From assembly GCA_016795485.1 (NCBI GenBank), contig JAEUHM010000040.1, positions 124,001 through 188,000 of the forward strand: a DNA stretch of 64,000 nt, given 5' to 3'. This document shows, piece by piece, positions 9,234 through 17,129 of the stretch. The stretch is from Verrucomicrobiaceae bacterium (lineage in GTDB: Bacteria > Verrucomicrobiota > Verrucomicrobiia > Verrucomicrobiales > Verrucomicrobiaceae). The position numbers and the translations under genes were made by a program. Positions within the stretch are counted from its first letter, which is position 1; each line of letters starts with the position of its first letter. The notes under the pieces are model-generated. The model had not been told where the DNA came from. It searched no databases and saw nothing but the letters and a program-made list of their open reading frames with translations.

Positions 9234-10821
9234 GCAGGATGCGTCGAATCTCATCGACCGCCTGCGGATGTTCGTGTGCACTATGCCCGAAGGGCACGAT
9301 TAGTTCGGACTCCACATTGTCGAGGTGCGCGCTTGTATAAGGCACAAAGCCATCTGAGCAACTTGGATCGTTCAGCGGCTTCTGCTTCTTGTTTCCAATG
9401 ATCGAGTGAACGTGGAGACCAGGTCGAAGAGGGAGGCTGATTGAAGTCTTCACAAACTGTGACTTGGGCGAGAGATTGTCGATGCTCGTCGGCACACCCT
9501 TGGCCATCAGTTCTCGGAGTGGTCCATGCTCTGGGGCCCTGCCCTGCACGATATTGAGTGCGTCACCCATAATACTGCCTGGCAGACCCACAAGTTTGCT
9601 TCCGAAAGCACCAAGTCGACCTTCTGCAAGGGCACTACCGCGATGCGGTGTGGCCACGAAGATGACCCGACTGATGTAAGGGTTAGGCTTGTACTCAAGA
9701 TAAGCGCGCAATGCCTCCCTCTGCTCTGCCGACATATTCAGCCGGTCAGGCGTAGATCCAAAAACGTTTACCCAGAGTCGATCACCACTGTCCTGAACCT
9801 GCGACTTACTCACTAATCCTCCCATGCTGTGCCCTACCAGCGCCATGTGATCAGCGTTCCATCCGGCACCCTGCTTCTTCATGGTATCGTGCAAAAGTGA
9901 GAGTTTTTGGCGAAGTTTTGCAGCACTGTAGATCACCGGTACACCCGTAGGGTAGCGGAAGAAGAAAAACTGAGACGAGCTTTGCAGTTTTGGGTCGCTC
10001 CACAGTTCATTGACCACGTTTTGCCAGGTTGCAGGTTTCGACATCAGTCCGTGAACAAAAACGACAGGCACGCGATCGGGATTGGGTCGTTCAAGGGCAA
10101 TGAGACCCATTTTGTCCAAATGATTTTCGCTACTAAGCAGTGCGCCGAGGCCAGACATGCGGATTTCTTTCCGAGAAAGAAGAAACTCCCCTACAGCTGA
10201 GATATCCTCAGCTAATGGCGTGCTCTTCCCGTTGATCAGCACTGATTCGACCGTGCGTGGATCATGCAACGTCAGCACAGCATGCAGCCCATTGCCTTTG
10301 GTTACACTAACGGAGATCGTGGCTGTGACAGGCGAAAGATACCCTCCAGCGGCCATGAAAGGCTCCTGCTCGGCCCGTGTGTCACTATACTTCCACCATG
10401 CGACAAATGGCGCGCCAACTCCTGATTTAGCAATCCGGCGCTTCAATGCGCGGGACTTGACTTCACGTGCAGAGATAAGCTCGTCAAACTCGAGATTTTG
10501 GGGCCAGTTCGCATGAATGTTTACTACGTGACCATCCTTTGAAATGATCCTGCTGCCTCGCTGCGGCTTGTGATCACAAGCTTCCATCCACGCACCCACA
10601 GCCATCTCCACGGCCTCGTTGTACTCGGCCTGATTTGAGGCCAGAGCGAGATCAAGCCTACTGGCATCCCTTACTTCGGCTAGTGAACGATAAAGGTCTC
10701 CTTGCTTGTTACCAAAAGCGAAACTTCGCCTCGAAACAGAACTTTGCTTTTGATGGCTAACACAACTGGATAGCGGAAGTGCAACCAGCAAGCACAGAAT
10801 CAGTCGAGGGCCGAGTTTCAT
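9211..10821 (-). CDS. Alpha/beta hydrolase lipoprotein (lipase/esterase-like)
   Basis: The 536-residue protein has a lipoprotein signal with lipobox LSSC and lipidated C20. About 230 residues of unassigned N-terminal region follow. The alpha/beta hydrolase domain then begins with VPVVFVHGLM (oxyanion region) and has the nucleophile elbow GHSMGG with S332. A late histidine in PFGHSAHEH could complete the triad. It resembles triacylglycerol lipases and PGAP1-like esterases. It should be anchored in the envelope, probably facing the periplasm. The substrate is not evident. The downstream DUF4105 gene overlaps it, which suggests a joint envelope function. Confidence 0.85.
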   Translation of the reverse strand: MKLGPRLILCLLVALPLSSCVSHQKQSSVSRRSFAFGNKQGDLYRSLAEVRDASRLDLALASNQAEYNEAVEMAVGAWMEACDHKPQRGSRIISKDGHVVNIHANWPQNLEFDELISAREVKSRALKRRIAKSGVGAPFVAWWKYSDTRAEQEPFMAAGGYLSPVTATISVSVTKGNGLHAVLTLHDPRTVESVLINGKSTPLAEDISAVGEFLLSRKEIRMSGLGALLSSENHLDKMGLIALERPNPDRVPVVFVHGLMSKPATWQNVVNELWSDPKLQSSSQFFFFRYPTGVPVIYSAAKLRQKLSLLHDTMKKQGAGWNADHMALVGHSMGGLVSKSQVQDSGDRLWVNVFGSTPDRLNMSAEQREALRAYLEYKPNPYISRVIFVATPHRGSALAEGRLGAFGSKLVGLPGSIMGDALNIVQGRAPEHGPLRELMAKGVPTSIDNLSPKSQFVKTSISLPLRPGLHVHSIIGNKKQKPLNDPSCSDGFVPYTSAHLDNVESELIVPFGHSAHEHPQAVDEIRRILHEHVSNF

Positions 10822-10833
10822 TGATCGGTCGAT

Positions 10834-11046
10834 TTATAGTCCACGCCGTCCACGGAGCTTGTCATTCACATTTTCTCTGCGGTCCCAGTAGCCTTCACGG
10901 ATATCGCCACGGCCTGTGTAAACCATCGCATCGCGGCGGTCTTCACGACGATCATAGCGATCTTCCGCACGATCCACACGACCTGCTACACATGAACTGA
11001 GCAGACAAGCCGTGATTAGAGAGAATAGTAGTGTTGCATTTTTCAT
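10834..11046 (-). CDS. Small charged lipoprotein
   Basis: A 70-residue product has a lipoprotein signal (MKNATLLFS... with lipobox LLSSC, C19) followed by a short, strongly charged chain rich in Arg and Asp (EDRYDRREDRRD) and no predicted fold. The open frame extends upstream to 11175, but that extension lies inside the neighbouring barrel gene and lacks a signal; the ATG at 11046 gives a clean lipoprotein leader. Similar small Arg/Asp-rich lipoproteins are common in Verrucomicrobia without known function. It lies 12 bp upstream of the lipase-like gene. Confidence 0.65.
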   Translation of the reverse strand: MKNATLLFSLITACLLSSCVAGRVDRAEDRYDRREDRRDAMVYTGRGDIREGYWDRRENVNDKLRGRRGL

Positions 11047-11071
11047 ACTGATTTTACTTCGAAGGTTAGAG

Positions 11072-12280
11072 TTAAAGTCTGATGCCCATGTTGAGGAAGA
11101 CTCCAGAGGTCGCCACGTCATTGACGAATCCGCCGCTGGTGTAATCCACGGCCATGTGTTTATAGCCAATCTCAAGGGTTGTACGCTTAGTCAGGTTATA
11201 GCCAAGGGCACCATAGACCTGCCAAGCGAGGTCAGAACTGATGCCAAAACCACCTATGTCCGCCTTAGCTGTTGCGTAGAGCCTGTCAGTGAAGTGGTAA
11301 TAGCCACGAACGCCGATGAATGGATCCACCCAGTCCTTAGTGCCTGACAGTTCGGTAGGAATGGATTCCCGGAGTGCTCGCTCAATCTCTTTGGCTAATG
11401 CTTTCTCCGCCTTTGCAACAGCGCGCCTAGCGCGTGCCTTGGCAGCCGCCACCTTACTTTGAACAACAGCAACTTTGCTCTGCGCCAAGGCGATCTGTTC
11501 GTCGATTCTAGCTGACGCCGCATCGCGAATGGCCTGCTGTAGCCTGTCGCTCTTCTGGATAGCATTGATCAGGCCTGGATGGGATTGCCCGATGGCGCGC
11601 AAGTCGTTCAGAATGCTGCTGGCCTTGGCAGCCACCTGATTGGAGAGCTGCGTCTTCTTTTGCTCAATGACGGGAACCGCTTTGCCTCTGACACCACTTT
11701 TGACTCGGTCGATCACCTCATCAATCACACGTGCGCTGACATCCTCAGACACTTGTTCCACTCCAGAGTTGCTTAGACTCAACGAAAGGTCACCCGTGAC
11801 GGACATGTAGCGTGCCCCTGCATACAAATCGAGGGCACCACGAGGACTTTCCCAAACGCGATAGAACAAAGCAGCCTCTGCAACGAGCTGTTCCATGGAG
11901 ACGCTAACCGTATCCAAGAGTGGGTCGGGCGTGCTTCCACCAGTAGAGACTTTGAGATACATCGCATCAATCCAACCACCCCATCTGCCTTTCTGTGCTT
12001 CAAGATTGAGCGAGGCCGTCATATCAAGATGGTCGAGGATGCCGCTAAACGGAACATCCACTTCAGTAGTGAAACCGTGCACCCCAGTGGTGCCCTTAAC
12101 GCCAGCAAGCCAACCATAGGCCCACGAAGTGACTTTCCATTCGCTGGATGATGGCGTGGGTGGTGGTGTCGTAACGACAGGCGCTTTAGGAGCCGGATCG
12201 CCAGCCATCACCAGCGGTGAAAGGGATACCAGGGCCAAAACCTTGACGGAGGTGGGCAGTGACGAGAGTGGGGTCTTCAT
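11072..12280 (-). CDS. Outer-membrane beta-barrel-like protein with internal helical domain
   Basis: The 402-residue protein starts with a signal peptide (cut near AMAG, residue 27) and a proline-rich linker. Residues about 47-170 show amphipathic beta strands (WKVTSWAYGWLAG, GALDLYAGARYMSV). Residues about 178-306 are instead strongly helical and Ala/Lys/Arg/Gln-rich, suggesting a long coiled coil. From about residue 317 beta strands resume and end with VFLNMGIRL, a terminal pattern typical of outer-membrane barrels. I infer an OmpA/OmpW-sized barrel with a helical domain inserted in one loop or periplasmic turn. The function is unknown; a link between outer membrane and cell wall or partner protein is possible. 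It belongs to the minus-strand envelope gene run. Confidence 0.7.
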   Translation of the reverse strand: MKTPLSSLPTSVKVLALVSLSPLVMAGDPAPKAPVVTTPPPTPSSSEWKVTSWAYGWLAGVKGTTGVHGFTTEVDVPFSGILDHLDMTASLNLEAQKGRWGGWIDAMYLKVSTGGSTPDPLLDTVSVSMEQLVAEAALFYRVWESPRGALDLYAGARYMSVTGDLSLSLSNSGVEQVSEDVSARVIDEVIDRVKSGVRGKAVPVIEQKKTQLSNQVAAKASSILNDLRAIGQSHPGLINAIQKSDRLQQAIRDAASARIDEQIALAQSKVAVVQSKVAAAKARARRAVAKAEKALAKEIERALRESIPTELSGTKDWVDPFIGVRGYYHFTDRLYATAKADIGGFGISSDLAWQVYGALGYNLTKRTTLEIGYKHMAVDYTSGGFVNDVATSGVFLNMGIRL

Positions 12281-12328
12281 AGGAATATTTGTGTGGTGTT
12301 AAATCGACAGGAACTGTGGTCTTGGAGA

Positions 12329-13078
12329 TCAATCATCAATCTCGAGGTGGCGTATTGCTTCAGCAAGCGGGCCCTTGCCCAATGGGAACTTGATATTAAT
12401 TCGAAAAATGTTGTCGGTGTACTCCAGGCCGCCGTTCTCTGGGCGCGTCCACTGAGCGTGATAGATGAACTCGATCTTTTTTCCGCCGCCAATCACATAA
12501 CCTAGACCTGCACGAACCCGAAAAGGGTCGATACGGTCAACATCAAAACGATACATTGGTTCCACATCGGCAATGGCGTACCAAGTCTTGGGCTTAAACC
12601 CGTTCTCCTTCGATGTAAGTGGGATCTCCACACCGAGGCGCAAGCGAGCACGGTGGACGTAGTCCCACTCGTTGGACTCGACGTCCTGCAACATCCGATA
12701 CTCGTACCGTGGGAATGCAAAAATGTTCCAGCCCAACTCATTTGGAAGGAAGAACTTGGCTCCCACGAAAGGGCGTATCTCAAGCTTGTTCGAGCTATCC
12801 CAGTCATCTGTGTAGGAACCGATCAGGCCGGTCCAAGTCTGAAGCCAGGAGTTCACATCATAGGTGAACCCGGCTCCAGCGTAGTAGTTCATGTAGTCCT
12901 TGTCCCAACTCGGTACAAAACCAAGGTAGCCAAAACCCACCAACTCCTTGCTGAACGGATAAAACGGCAAGATTGTGAGTCTGTACTCGTCGTTGATGTC
13001 GCTTGCCCTGACTTGGCCGGATGGCACAAGATTGAAGAGCAAAGCCAAAGCTAAGAGGGCATGACGCATGTATTTCAT
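12329..13078 (-). CDS. DUF2490-like outer membrane protein
   Basis: The 249-residue product has a signal peptide (about residues 1-23, ending RAS) followed by repeated amphipathic strands with many Tyr and Trp, ending in NIFRINIKFPLG and a short acidic tail. The pattern of a loading-strand series with RLRLGVEIPLT in the middle resembles DUF2490 proteins, which are predicted outer-membrane barrels of unknown role. The frame extends to 13162, but the ATG at 13078 is the one with a signal peptide. It is flanked by other predicted envelope proteins on the same strand. Confidence 0.65.
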   Translation of the reverse strand: MKYMRHALLALALLFNLVPSGQVRASDINDEYRLTILPFYPFSKELVGFGYLGFVPSWDKDYMNYYAGAGFTYDVNSWLQTWTGLIGSYTDDWDSSNKLEIRPFVGAKFFLPNELGWNIFAFPRYEYRMLQDVESNEWDYVHRARLRLGVEIPLTSKENGFKPKTWYAIADVEPMYRFDVDRIDPFRVRAGLGYVIGGGKKIEFIYHAQWTRPENGGLEYTDNIFRINIKFPLGKGPLAEAIRHLEIDD

Positions 13079-13113
13079 GACGAGATCGGCTAGGTACAAT
13101 CGGACTCTGCACC

Positions 13114-13530
13114 TCAAAATGGACGAGGTGGAATCACGGGCACACCACCTACCACTGTGCACCGAACATAAACATTCTGACCGTTAATGATGTAGATGTA
13201 GTAATAGGTGCCGCTACAAAAATAGTAGTTCACACCAGAATACACACGCACCGTGTATCCCCTGGGAAGTCCATACATGTAGCGCGCAGGATTGCGCGGA
13301 TCGAATGGCCCACGAGGGTCGAATACACCACGCGGATCTAGAGGACCTCTTGGATCGAGAGGACCACGGGGATCAAGTGGCCCGCGAGGATCTGCTACTC
13401 CTCGTGGATCGAATGCTCCACGTGGATTGGCTGGGTGATGTCTTGGCAGCGCCGTGGCATCAGTAACCAGCGAGACGATAACGCCAGCCAACAATGCCAG
13501 ATAGGTGTGTCGAGTGAACAAAGTTTTCAT
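13114..13530 (-). CDS. Secreted protein with DPRG hexapeptide repeats
   Basis: The 138-residue protein has a signal peptide (about residues 1-28). It then has seven tandem hexapeptides of the form x-x-D-P-R-G (for example PLDPRG three times in a row, then VFDPRG and PFDPRN), and a C-terminal part rich in Tyr with two cysteines (VNYYFCSGTYYYIY and VYVRCTVVGG). The C-terminal part is of the type found after repeats in small secreted Verrucomicrobia and Planctomycetes proteins and may be disulfide-linked. The repeat is encoded by an 18-bp tandem array, so copy number could vary between strains. No function is known. The ATG at 13530 is chosen over one three codons upstream because it begins a normal signal peptide. 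Confidence 0.7.
   Translation of the reverse strand: MKTLFTRHTYLALLAGVIVSLVTDATALPRHHPANPRGAFDPRGVADPRGPLDPRGPLDPRGPLDPRGVFDPRGPFDPRNPARYMYGLPRGYTVRVYSGVNYYFCSGTYYYIYIINGQNVYVRCTVVGGVPVIPPRPF
13291..13416 (-). repeat. 18-bp tandem repeat, seven copies, inside the DPRG gene
   Basis: Seven contiguous 18-bp units encode x-x-D-P-R-G. The units differ mainly at third codon positions and in the first two codons, while D-P-R is invariant. This pattern suggests selection on the peptide rather than recent slippage, although three PLDPRG units are adjacent. Confidence 0.9.
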
Positions 13531-13568
13531 GGGGTGCACTTATAGATTTTTGGTTGAAGCATTCGTTC

Positions 13569-14309
13569 TCACCGACTTTTGACCATGGGGGTGAGTTGGG
13601 AGTCTGGTCCAGCACGCTTGGTGAAAAGCGTCTCGTTAATCGACGCATCAAGCTTCCATTTCGTGAGACGGATATCCCACCTCGGTTGAGTCTTCATTCC
13701 GGTGAATGTAAGCATCATGCGGCGGGGCAACTTGTCTTTGATCGCGACCCAGATATCGCCAATGAGACCATCTTGTTCGATGTGAAGTCGTTCACAGCGA
13801 GTAAATCCAACCCACTCCTTTCCCGCTACCTCGGCAGAGGTGGCATTGATGAAGAGCTCACCGGGCAAATCGCTTGCAAGGAGTTCCGCAACTGGCGGGC
13901 GGAAGCCAAAACGCTCGTTCATCGCGTTTGCAAACTGCTCAATCGTGCCCGCCTTGAGCGTTTCAAGTGAATGCACCTTCAACTCTGGCTGAATGAGGCT
14001 GAGCGTCCTGCCGTCATAAGCCAACTCACGAGTTTCTGCACCTGCCGGTTGAAGCACGTAGCACTGATTGGGTCGCTTCACGGTGATGGTGAGCGCGCCT
14101 TGATTCAACTTGGTTGAGGCGCTCAGCGCCGGATCGATCTGATGTGATGCTTTGAGCTGGATAGTTCTTGCAGGAGCTAGCTTAGCAGAAATGGCCTTGG
14201 CTAATGCCATTGCCTCTGGTGAGATGTCCGCCCTAGCCGAGTTGGCCACTGCAGCGACGATTACTACAGCAATGGAAACGCTGCACCGAAGTAGAGAAGG
14301 AGTCTTCAT
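13569..14309 (-). CDS. DUF2092 family periplasmic protein
   Basis: The 246-residue protein has a signal peptide (about residues 1-27, ending ARA). Its mature part matches DUF2092: an N-terminal helix with SPEAMALAKAISAKL, the strand set TIQLKASHQ, ITVKRPNQCYV, and YDGRTLSLIQPELKVHS, a PVAELLASD helix, then CERLHIEQDG and LPRRMMLTFTG. The fold is probably like LolA/LppX, a half-barrel that binds lipids or other hydrophobic ligands, which is inference. Its position just downstream of an arylsulfatase and upstream of predicted outer-membrane proteins suits an envelope role. Confidence 0.8.
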   Translation of the reverse strand: MKTPSLLRCSVSIAVVIVAAVANSARADISPEAMALAKAISAKLAPARTIQLKASHQIDPALSASTKLNQGALTITVKRPNQCYVLQPAGAETRELAYDGRTLSLIQPELKVHSLETLKAGTIEQFANAMNERFGFRPPVAELLASDLPGELFINATSAEVAGKEWVGFTRCERLHIEQDGLIGDIWVAIKDKLPRRMMLTFTGMKTQPRWDIRLTKWKLDASINETLFTKRAGPDSQLTPMVKSR

Positions 14310-14335
14310 AGATGATTAGTCGTGGTTCTAGTTTT

Positions 14336-15841
14336 TCAATGAGCGATATCGTGATCGCCGACACCTTCGTCAGTGATGGAGTGCCCATCTGGCTCAACCG
14401 TAACAGCGCCCTTGCCGTCCTCTGAAGCCATCGCTGGCTTCCCGTGAGCGAGGCCAACTTTGGCCACGTACATCAGCGCCAATGGCTTGGCAGCCTCTGC
14501 ACCTAGCGCGTTGATACGATCCTGCATTGCGGCCACTTTCTCCGGGTGTTGCTTGGCTAGGTTGTTCTTTTCATAAGGGTCCTCGGCGAGGTTGTAGAGA
14601 TCAACACTCGTCGGGATCAGGGAGCGCCAGATGCACTTCCAATCGCCTTGCCTCACGGCACCACGGAAGGGTTCCACATTGTATACGACCTCTGTTCGTG
14701 GTGAATCTTTGCCTTCCGCAATCGTGTCCCACATGTTCAGGCCATCAAGTGGCTTGCACTTGCTGGTGGAGGCCCCAGCTAGCGCGGTAAGCGTCGGATA
14801 AAAGTCCACCGCATGAATGATGCCATCCACCGTCTGAGCCTTGATGTGACCCGGCCAGTTAGCACACGCTGCAACACGGGATCCACCTTCAAACAGTGAT
14901 CCCTTGCCATCACGATACGGTCCATTGTCGCAAGGAAGAACAGTTTTGGACAAGTCAGCCATCTGACCGGCAAACATCGCGTTTTTGGTGCCACCATTGT
15001 CGCTGTGGAAGATGATCAGTGTGTTCTCGCGAAGTCCCTTTTCGTCGAGCGCTGCAACCACTTTCCCAATTTCGTCATCTAAACAGGAAACCATGCCGGC
15101 GTAAGTGCGGCGTGTGGGCTCAGCGATTTCTTTGAATCGATCAATGTAGTTCTGTGGTGCCTGATAAGGCGTGTGAGGCGCATTGAAGGTGAGATAAAGA
15201 TAGAATGGCCGGTCCTTGCCTTGGTCATTGATGTACTTCACAGCATCTGCGCCGATTAACTGCGTGGTGTAGCCTTTCTCCTTCACAGGCTTGTTGTTGC
15301 GGAACCAGTCGAGCACGCCTGCATCGCTGTGCTTGAAGTAGTCTAACTCGCCGATCATTGCTCCATACTGGTAGTCGAATCCACGTTGCTTCGGCCAGTA
15401 TTTGATATCCGCATGACCGAGGTGCCACTTACCAATAATGGCGGTCGTGTATCCAGCATCCTTAAGGGTTTGCGGCAGCAGGTACTCGCTCGTATCGAGA
15501 CCATAACCCGCAGGTCCTGGGATGACGATGGTTTGCAGACCATAGCGGAAAGGATAGCGCCCCGTCATCAGTGCTGCACGTGTTGGCGTGCACATAGACT
15601 GCACGTAAAATTGACTAAACTTGGCTCCTCCTTTTGCCAGTGCATCAATGTTCGGCGTCTTGATGTCAGTTGCGCCATTGAAGCCGACATCTTTCCACCC
15701 AAGATCATCAGCAACGATGTGGACTATGTTAGGCTTTTGTACTGACTTGCCTTCTGCGGCTTGGATGTTGCCGTCGAGGAGTGGCAGGATCATGGCAATG
15801 GCCATGAGGATCATGCTCAGATTGAGTTTGGTCTTTTTCAT
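14336..15841 (-). CDS. Exported arylsulfatase
   Basis: The 501-residue enzyme has a signal peptide (about residues 1-28). Sulfatase hallmarks are VADDLGWKDVG with D45 and D46, the formylglycine precursor C84 in CTPTR followed by TGRYPFRYG, the motif IGKWHLGH, and a HSDNGG metal site. The layout resembles arylsulfatase B-type enzymes and predicts sulfate ester hydrolysis in the periplasm. It is the second of three sulfatases here and has a different active-site pentapeptide from the other two, so substrates probably differ. It sits in a run with a DUF3313-like lipoprotein upstream and DUF2092 downstream. Maturation must rely on an enzyme encoded elsewhere. Confidence 0.92.
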   Translation of the reverse strand: MKKTKLNLSMILMAIAMILPLLDGNIQAAEGKSVQKPNIVHIVADDLGWKDVGFNGATDIKTPNIDALAKGGAKFSQFYVQSMCTPTRAALMTGRYPFRYGLQTIVIPGPAGYGLDTSEYLLPQTLKDAGYTTAIIGKWHLGHADIKYWPKQRGFDYQYGAMIGELDYFKHSDAGVLDWFRNNKPVKEKGYTTQLIGADAVKYINDQGKDRPFYLYLTFNAPHTPYQAPQNYIDRFKEIAEPTRRTYAGMVSCLDDEIGKVVAALDEKGLRENTLIIFHSDNGGTKNAMFAGQMADLSKTVLPCDNGPYRDGKGSLFEGGSRVAACANWPGHIKAQTVDGIIHAVDFYPTLTALAGASTSKCKPLDGLNMWDTIAEGKDSPRTEVVYNVEPFRGAVRQGDWKCIWRSLIPTSVDLYNLAEDPYEKNNLAKQHPEKVAAMQDRINALGAEAAKPLALMYVAKVGLAHGKPAMASEDGKGAVTVEPDGHSITDEGVGDHDIAH

Positions 15842-15889
15842 GTATTTGGGTGGTTGAATGCAGTGGCAATTGGAATCATGGCGCTGACG

Positions 15890-16645
15890 TCAGAGCAGAT
15901 TGAGCGTGAAGAACAAAGAGTCTTTAACCTTGTGCCCTGGCGGCGTGCGGGACAGCTCTTCAAACTGCTTGGCCCAGTCTTTGATCGCAGCTTCGGCATG
16001 GCGGTAGGGAGTAAAGTCGCGCAGACTGACGACGGTCATCTGATCCCTCTCGTTGTCAGCAAACTCAAAAAGGAGCTCTCCAGTCGCATTGTCCCTGACC
16101 TTGCCTTCGATGGCGATGTTGCCGTTCATGAGCGGACTCAGCACACTTCCATACGGAATGGCAGACTTAATGGCATTGCCCGCCGTGTCGGTCGCATTGA
16201 GTTCTACAAGAGCGAGGTGCAAGGTCACGCCACGAGGAGCAACGGTTTGCGAGACCTTAAGCTTTGGTGACGGTGAGTTCTTGAATGCGTCGATGAATGC
16301 TTGGCGGAGCTTACCGGCCATCTGAGCGACTGGACGGTCCTTCTTCTCAATGCCAGTAACATTCGAGATGTTTGTCCTCGCCTTGCGTAAATGACTGGTA
16401 TCGACAGGAGCGATGTGGATGCTGTCGTATTTGGGTCGCTTAGCAGGAAGAGATGGGTTAACCCAGACGAGTGCAAAGGGTGCGCGCTCACGCTGCGGCT
16501 TCATTTCATCCTTGTGTTCGATAAAATCAGACAACGGTGCAGCATTTGCCTTGAGCGATGTCGAAAGGTGGGACTTCGAGCGGGTGGAGCTACAACTGCA
16601 TAACACTGTGGCAAGAGCGAACAAAAGGATAGAGGTAATCTTCAT
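15890..16645 (-). CDS. DUF3313-like lipoprotein
   Basis: The 251-residue protein has a lipoprotein signal with lipobox LCSC (lipidation at about C18). The mature part contains FALVWVNPSLPAKRPKYDSIHIAPV, a helix MAGKLRQAFIDAF, and a strand series with GVTLHLALVELNATD and NIAIEGKVRDNATGELLFEFAD. This arrangement matches my recollection of DUF3313 lipoproteins, which resemble penicillin-binding-protein activator or TolB N-domain folds. The function is unknown. The gene starts 18 bp after the receiver-only gene and may share its transcript. Confidence 0.65.
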   Translation of the reverse strand: MKITSILLFALATVLCSCSSTRSKSHLSTSLKANAAPLSDFIEHKDEMKPQRERAPFALVWVNPSLPAKRPKYDSIHIAPVDTSHLRKARTNISNVTGIEKKDRPVAQMAGKLRQAFIDAFKNSPSPKLKVSQTVAPRGVTLHLALVELNATDTAGNAIKSAIPYGSVLSPLMNGNIAIEGKVRDNATGELLFEFADNERDQMTVVSLRDFTPYRHAEAAIKDWAKQFEELSRTPPGHKVKDSLFFTLNLL

Positions 16646-16663
16646 GAGGTGAGTGGGACTGTT

Positions 16664-17044
16664 TTATGACTTGTGGCCAGAGGTCGCGCCTCGGATGGCA
16701 GACAGCACCGCGCTGCCGGAATCCGTCTTGCGAAAATAGCCAGCACACCCCGCGCTCTCGGCTTGCGTGCGGACTTCCGGAGCGTCATGAGCTGTGATAA
16801 AGATAACCGGCGTATCGATGCCTTTGGTCACCAGCTTTTCATGCAACTCCAAGCCAGACATGCCCTCCAATTGGATATCGAGCACGATGCAGTCATAGTT
16901 AGAATGTCCTTCATCCGCCAGGAAGTCCTCTGCCGATGTGTAGGCGGTGGGCCAAAAGTTAGCCGCACGCAGCAGCCTACTCATTGAGCGGCATAGGCTT
17001 TCGTCATCATCGACGACTGCGATATGGATGTCGGGATTGGTCAT
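16664..17044 (-). CDS. Receiver-only response regulator (CheY-like)
   Basis: The 126 residues are a single receiver domain: acidic pocket VVDDDE, phospho-acceptor D56 in IVLDIQLEGMSG, switch Thr in FITAHD, and the conserved Lys in FRKTD. No output domain is present. Such proteins work by phosphotransfer or protein contact, and the next genes upstream encode an adenylate cyclase and a FixL/FixJ-like pair that could be partners. A 15-bp palindromic box lies 45 bp upstream of the start and is shared with the cyclase gene. A TAGTAT hexamer at 17057-17062 (minus) could be its -10. Confidence 0.88.
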   Translation of the reverse strand: MTNPDIHIAVVDDDESLCRSMSRLLRAANFWPTAYTSAEDFLADEGHSNYDCIVLDIQLEGMSGLELHEKLVTKGIDTPVIFITAHDAPEVRTQAESAGCAGYFRKTDSGSAVLSAIRGATSGHKS

Positions 17045-17088
17045 CTAACAGGCCAAATACTACCTGAGATGACCAGAACCCCGCCACT

Positions 17089-17103
17089 GCCCCTTGGGGA
17101 AGG
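17089..17103 (-). promoter_or_regulatory. Palindromic box CCTTCCCCAAGGGGC, copy 1
   Basis: The 15-bp sequence, read on the minus strand, has a core CCCCAAGGGG palindrome. The same 15 bp occurs at 18520-18534. It lies 26 bp upstream of a TAGTAT -10-like hexamer, about where an activator such as a FixJ-type regulator would bind. The regulatory role is inferred. Confidence 0.5.
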
Positions 17104-17129
17104 TTTCACCCAACAGAGCGTGACTGACG

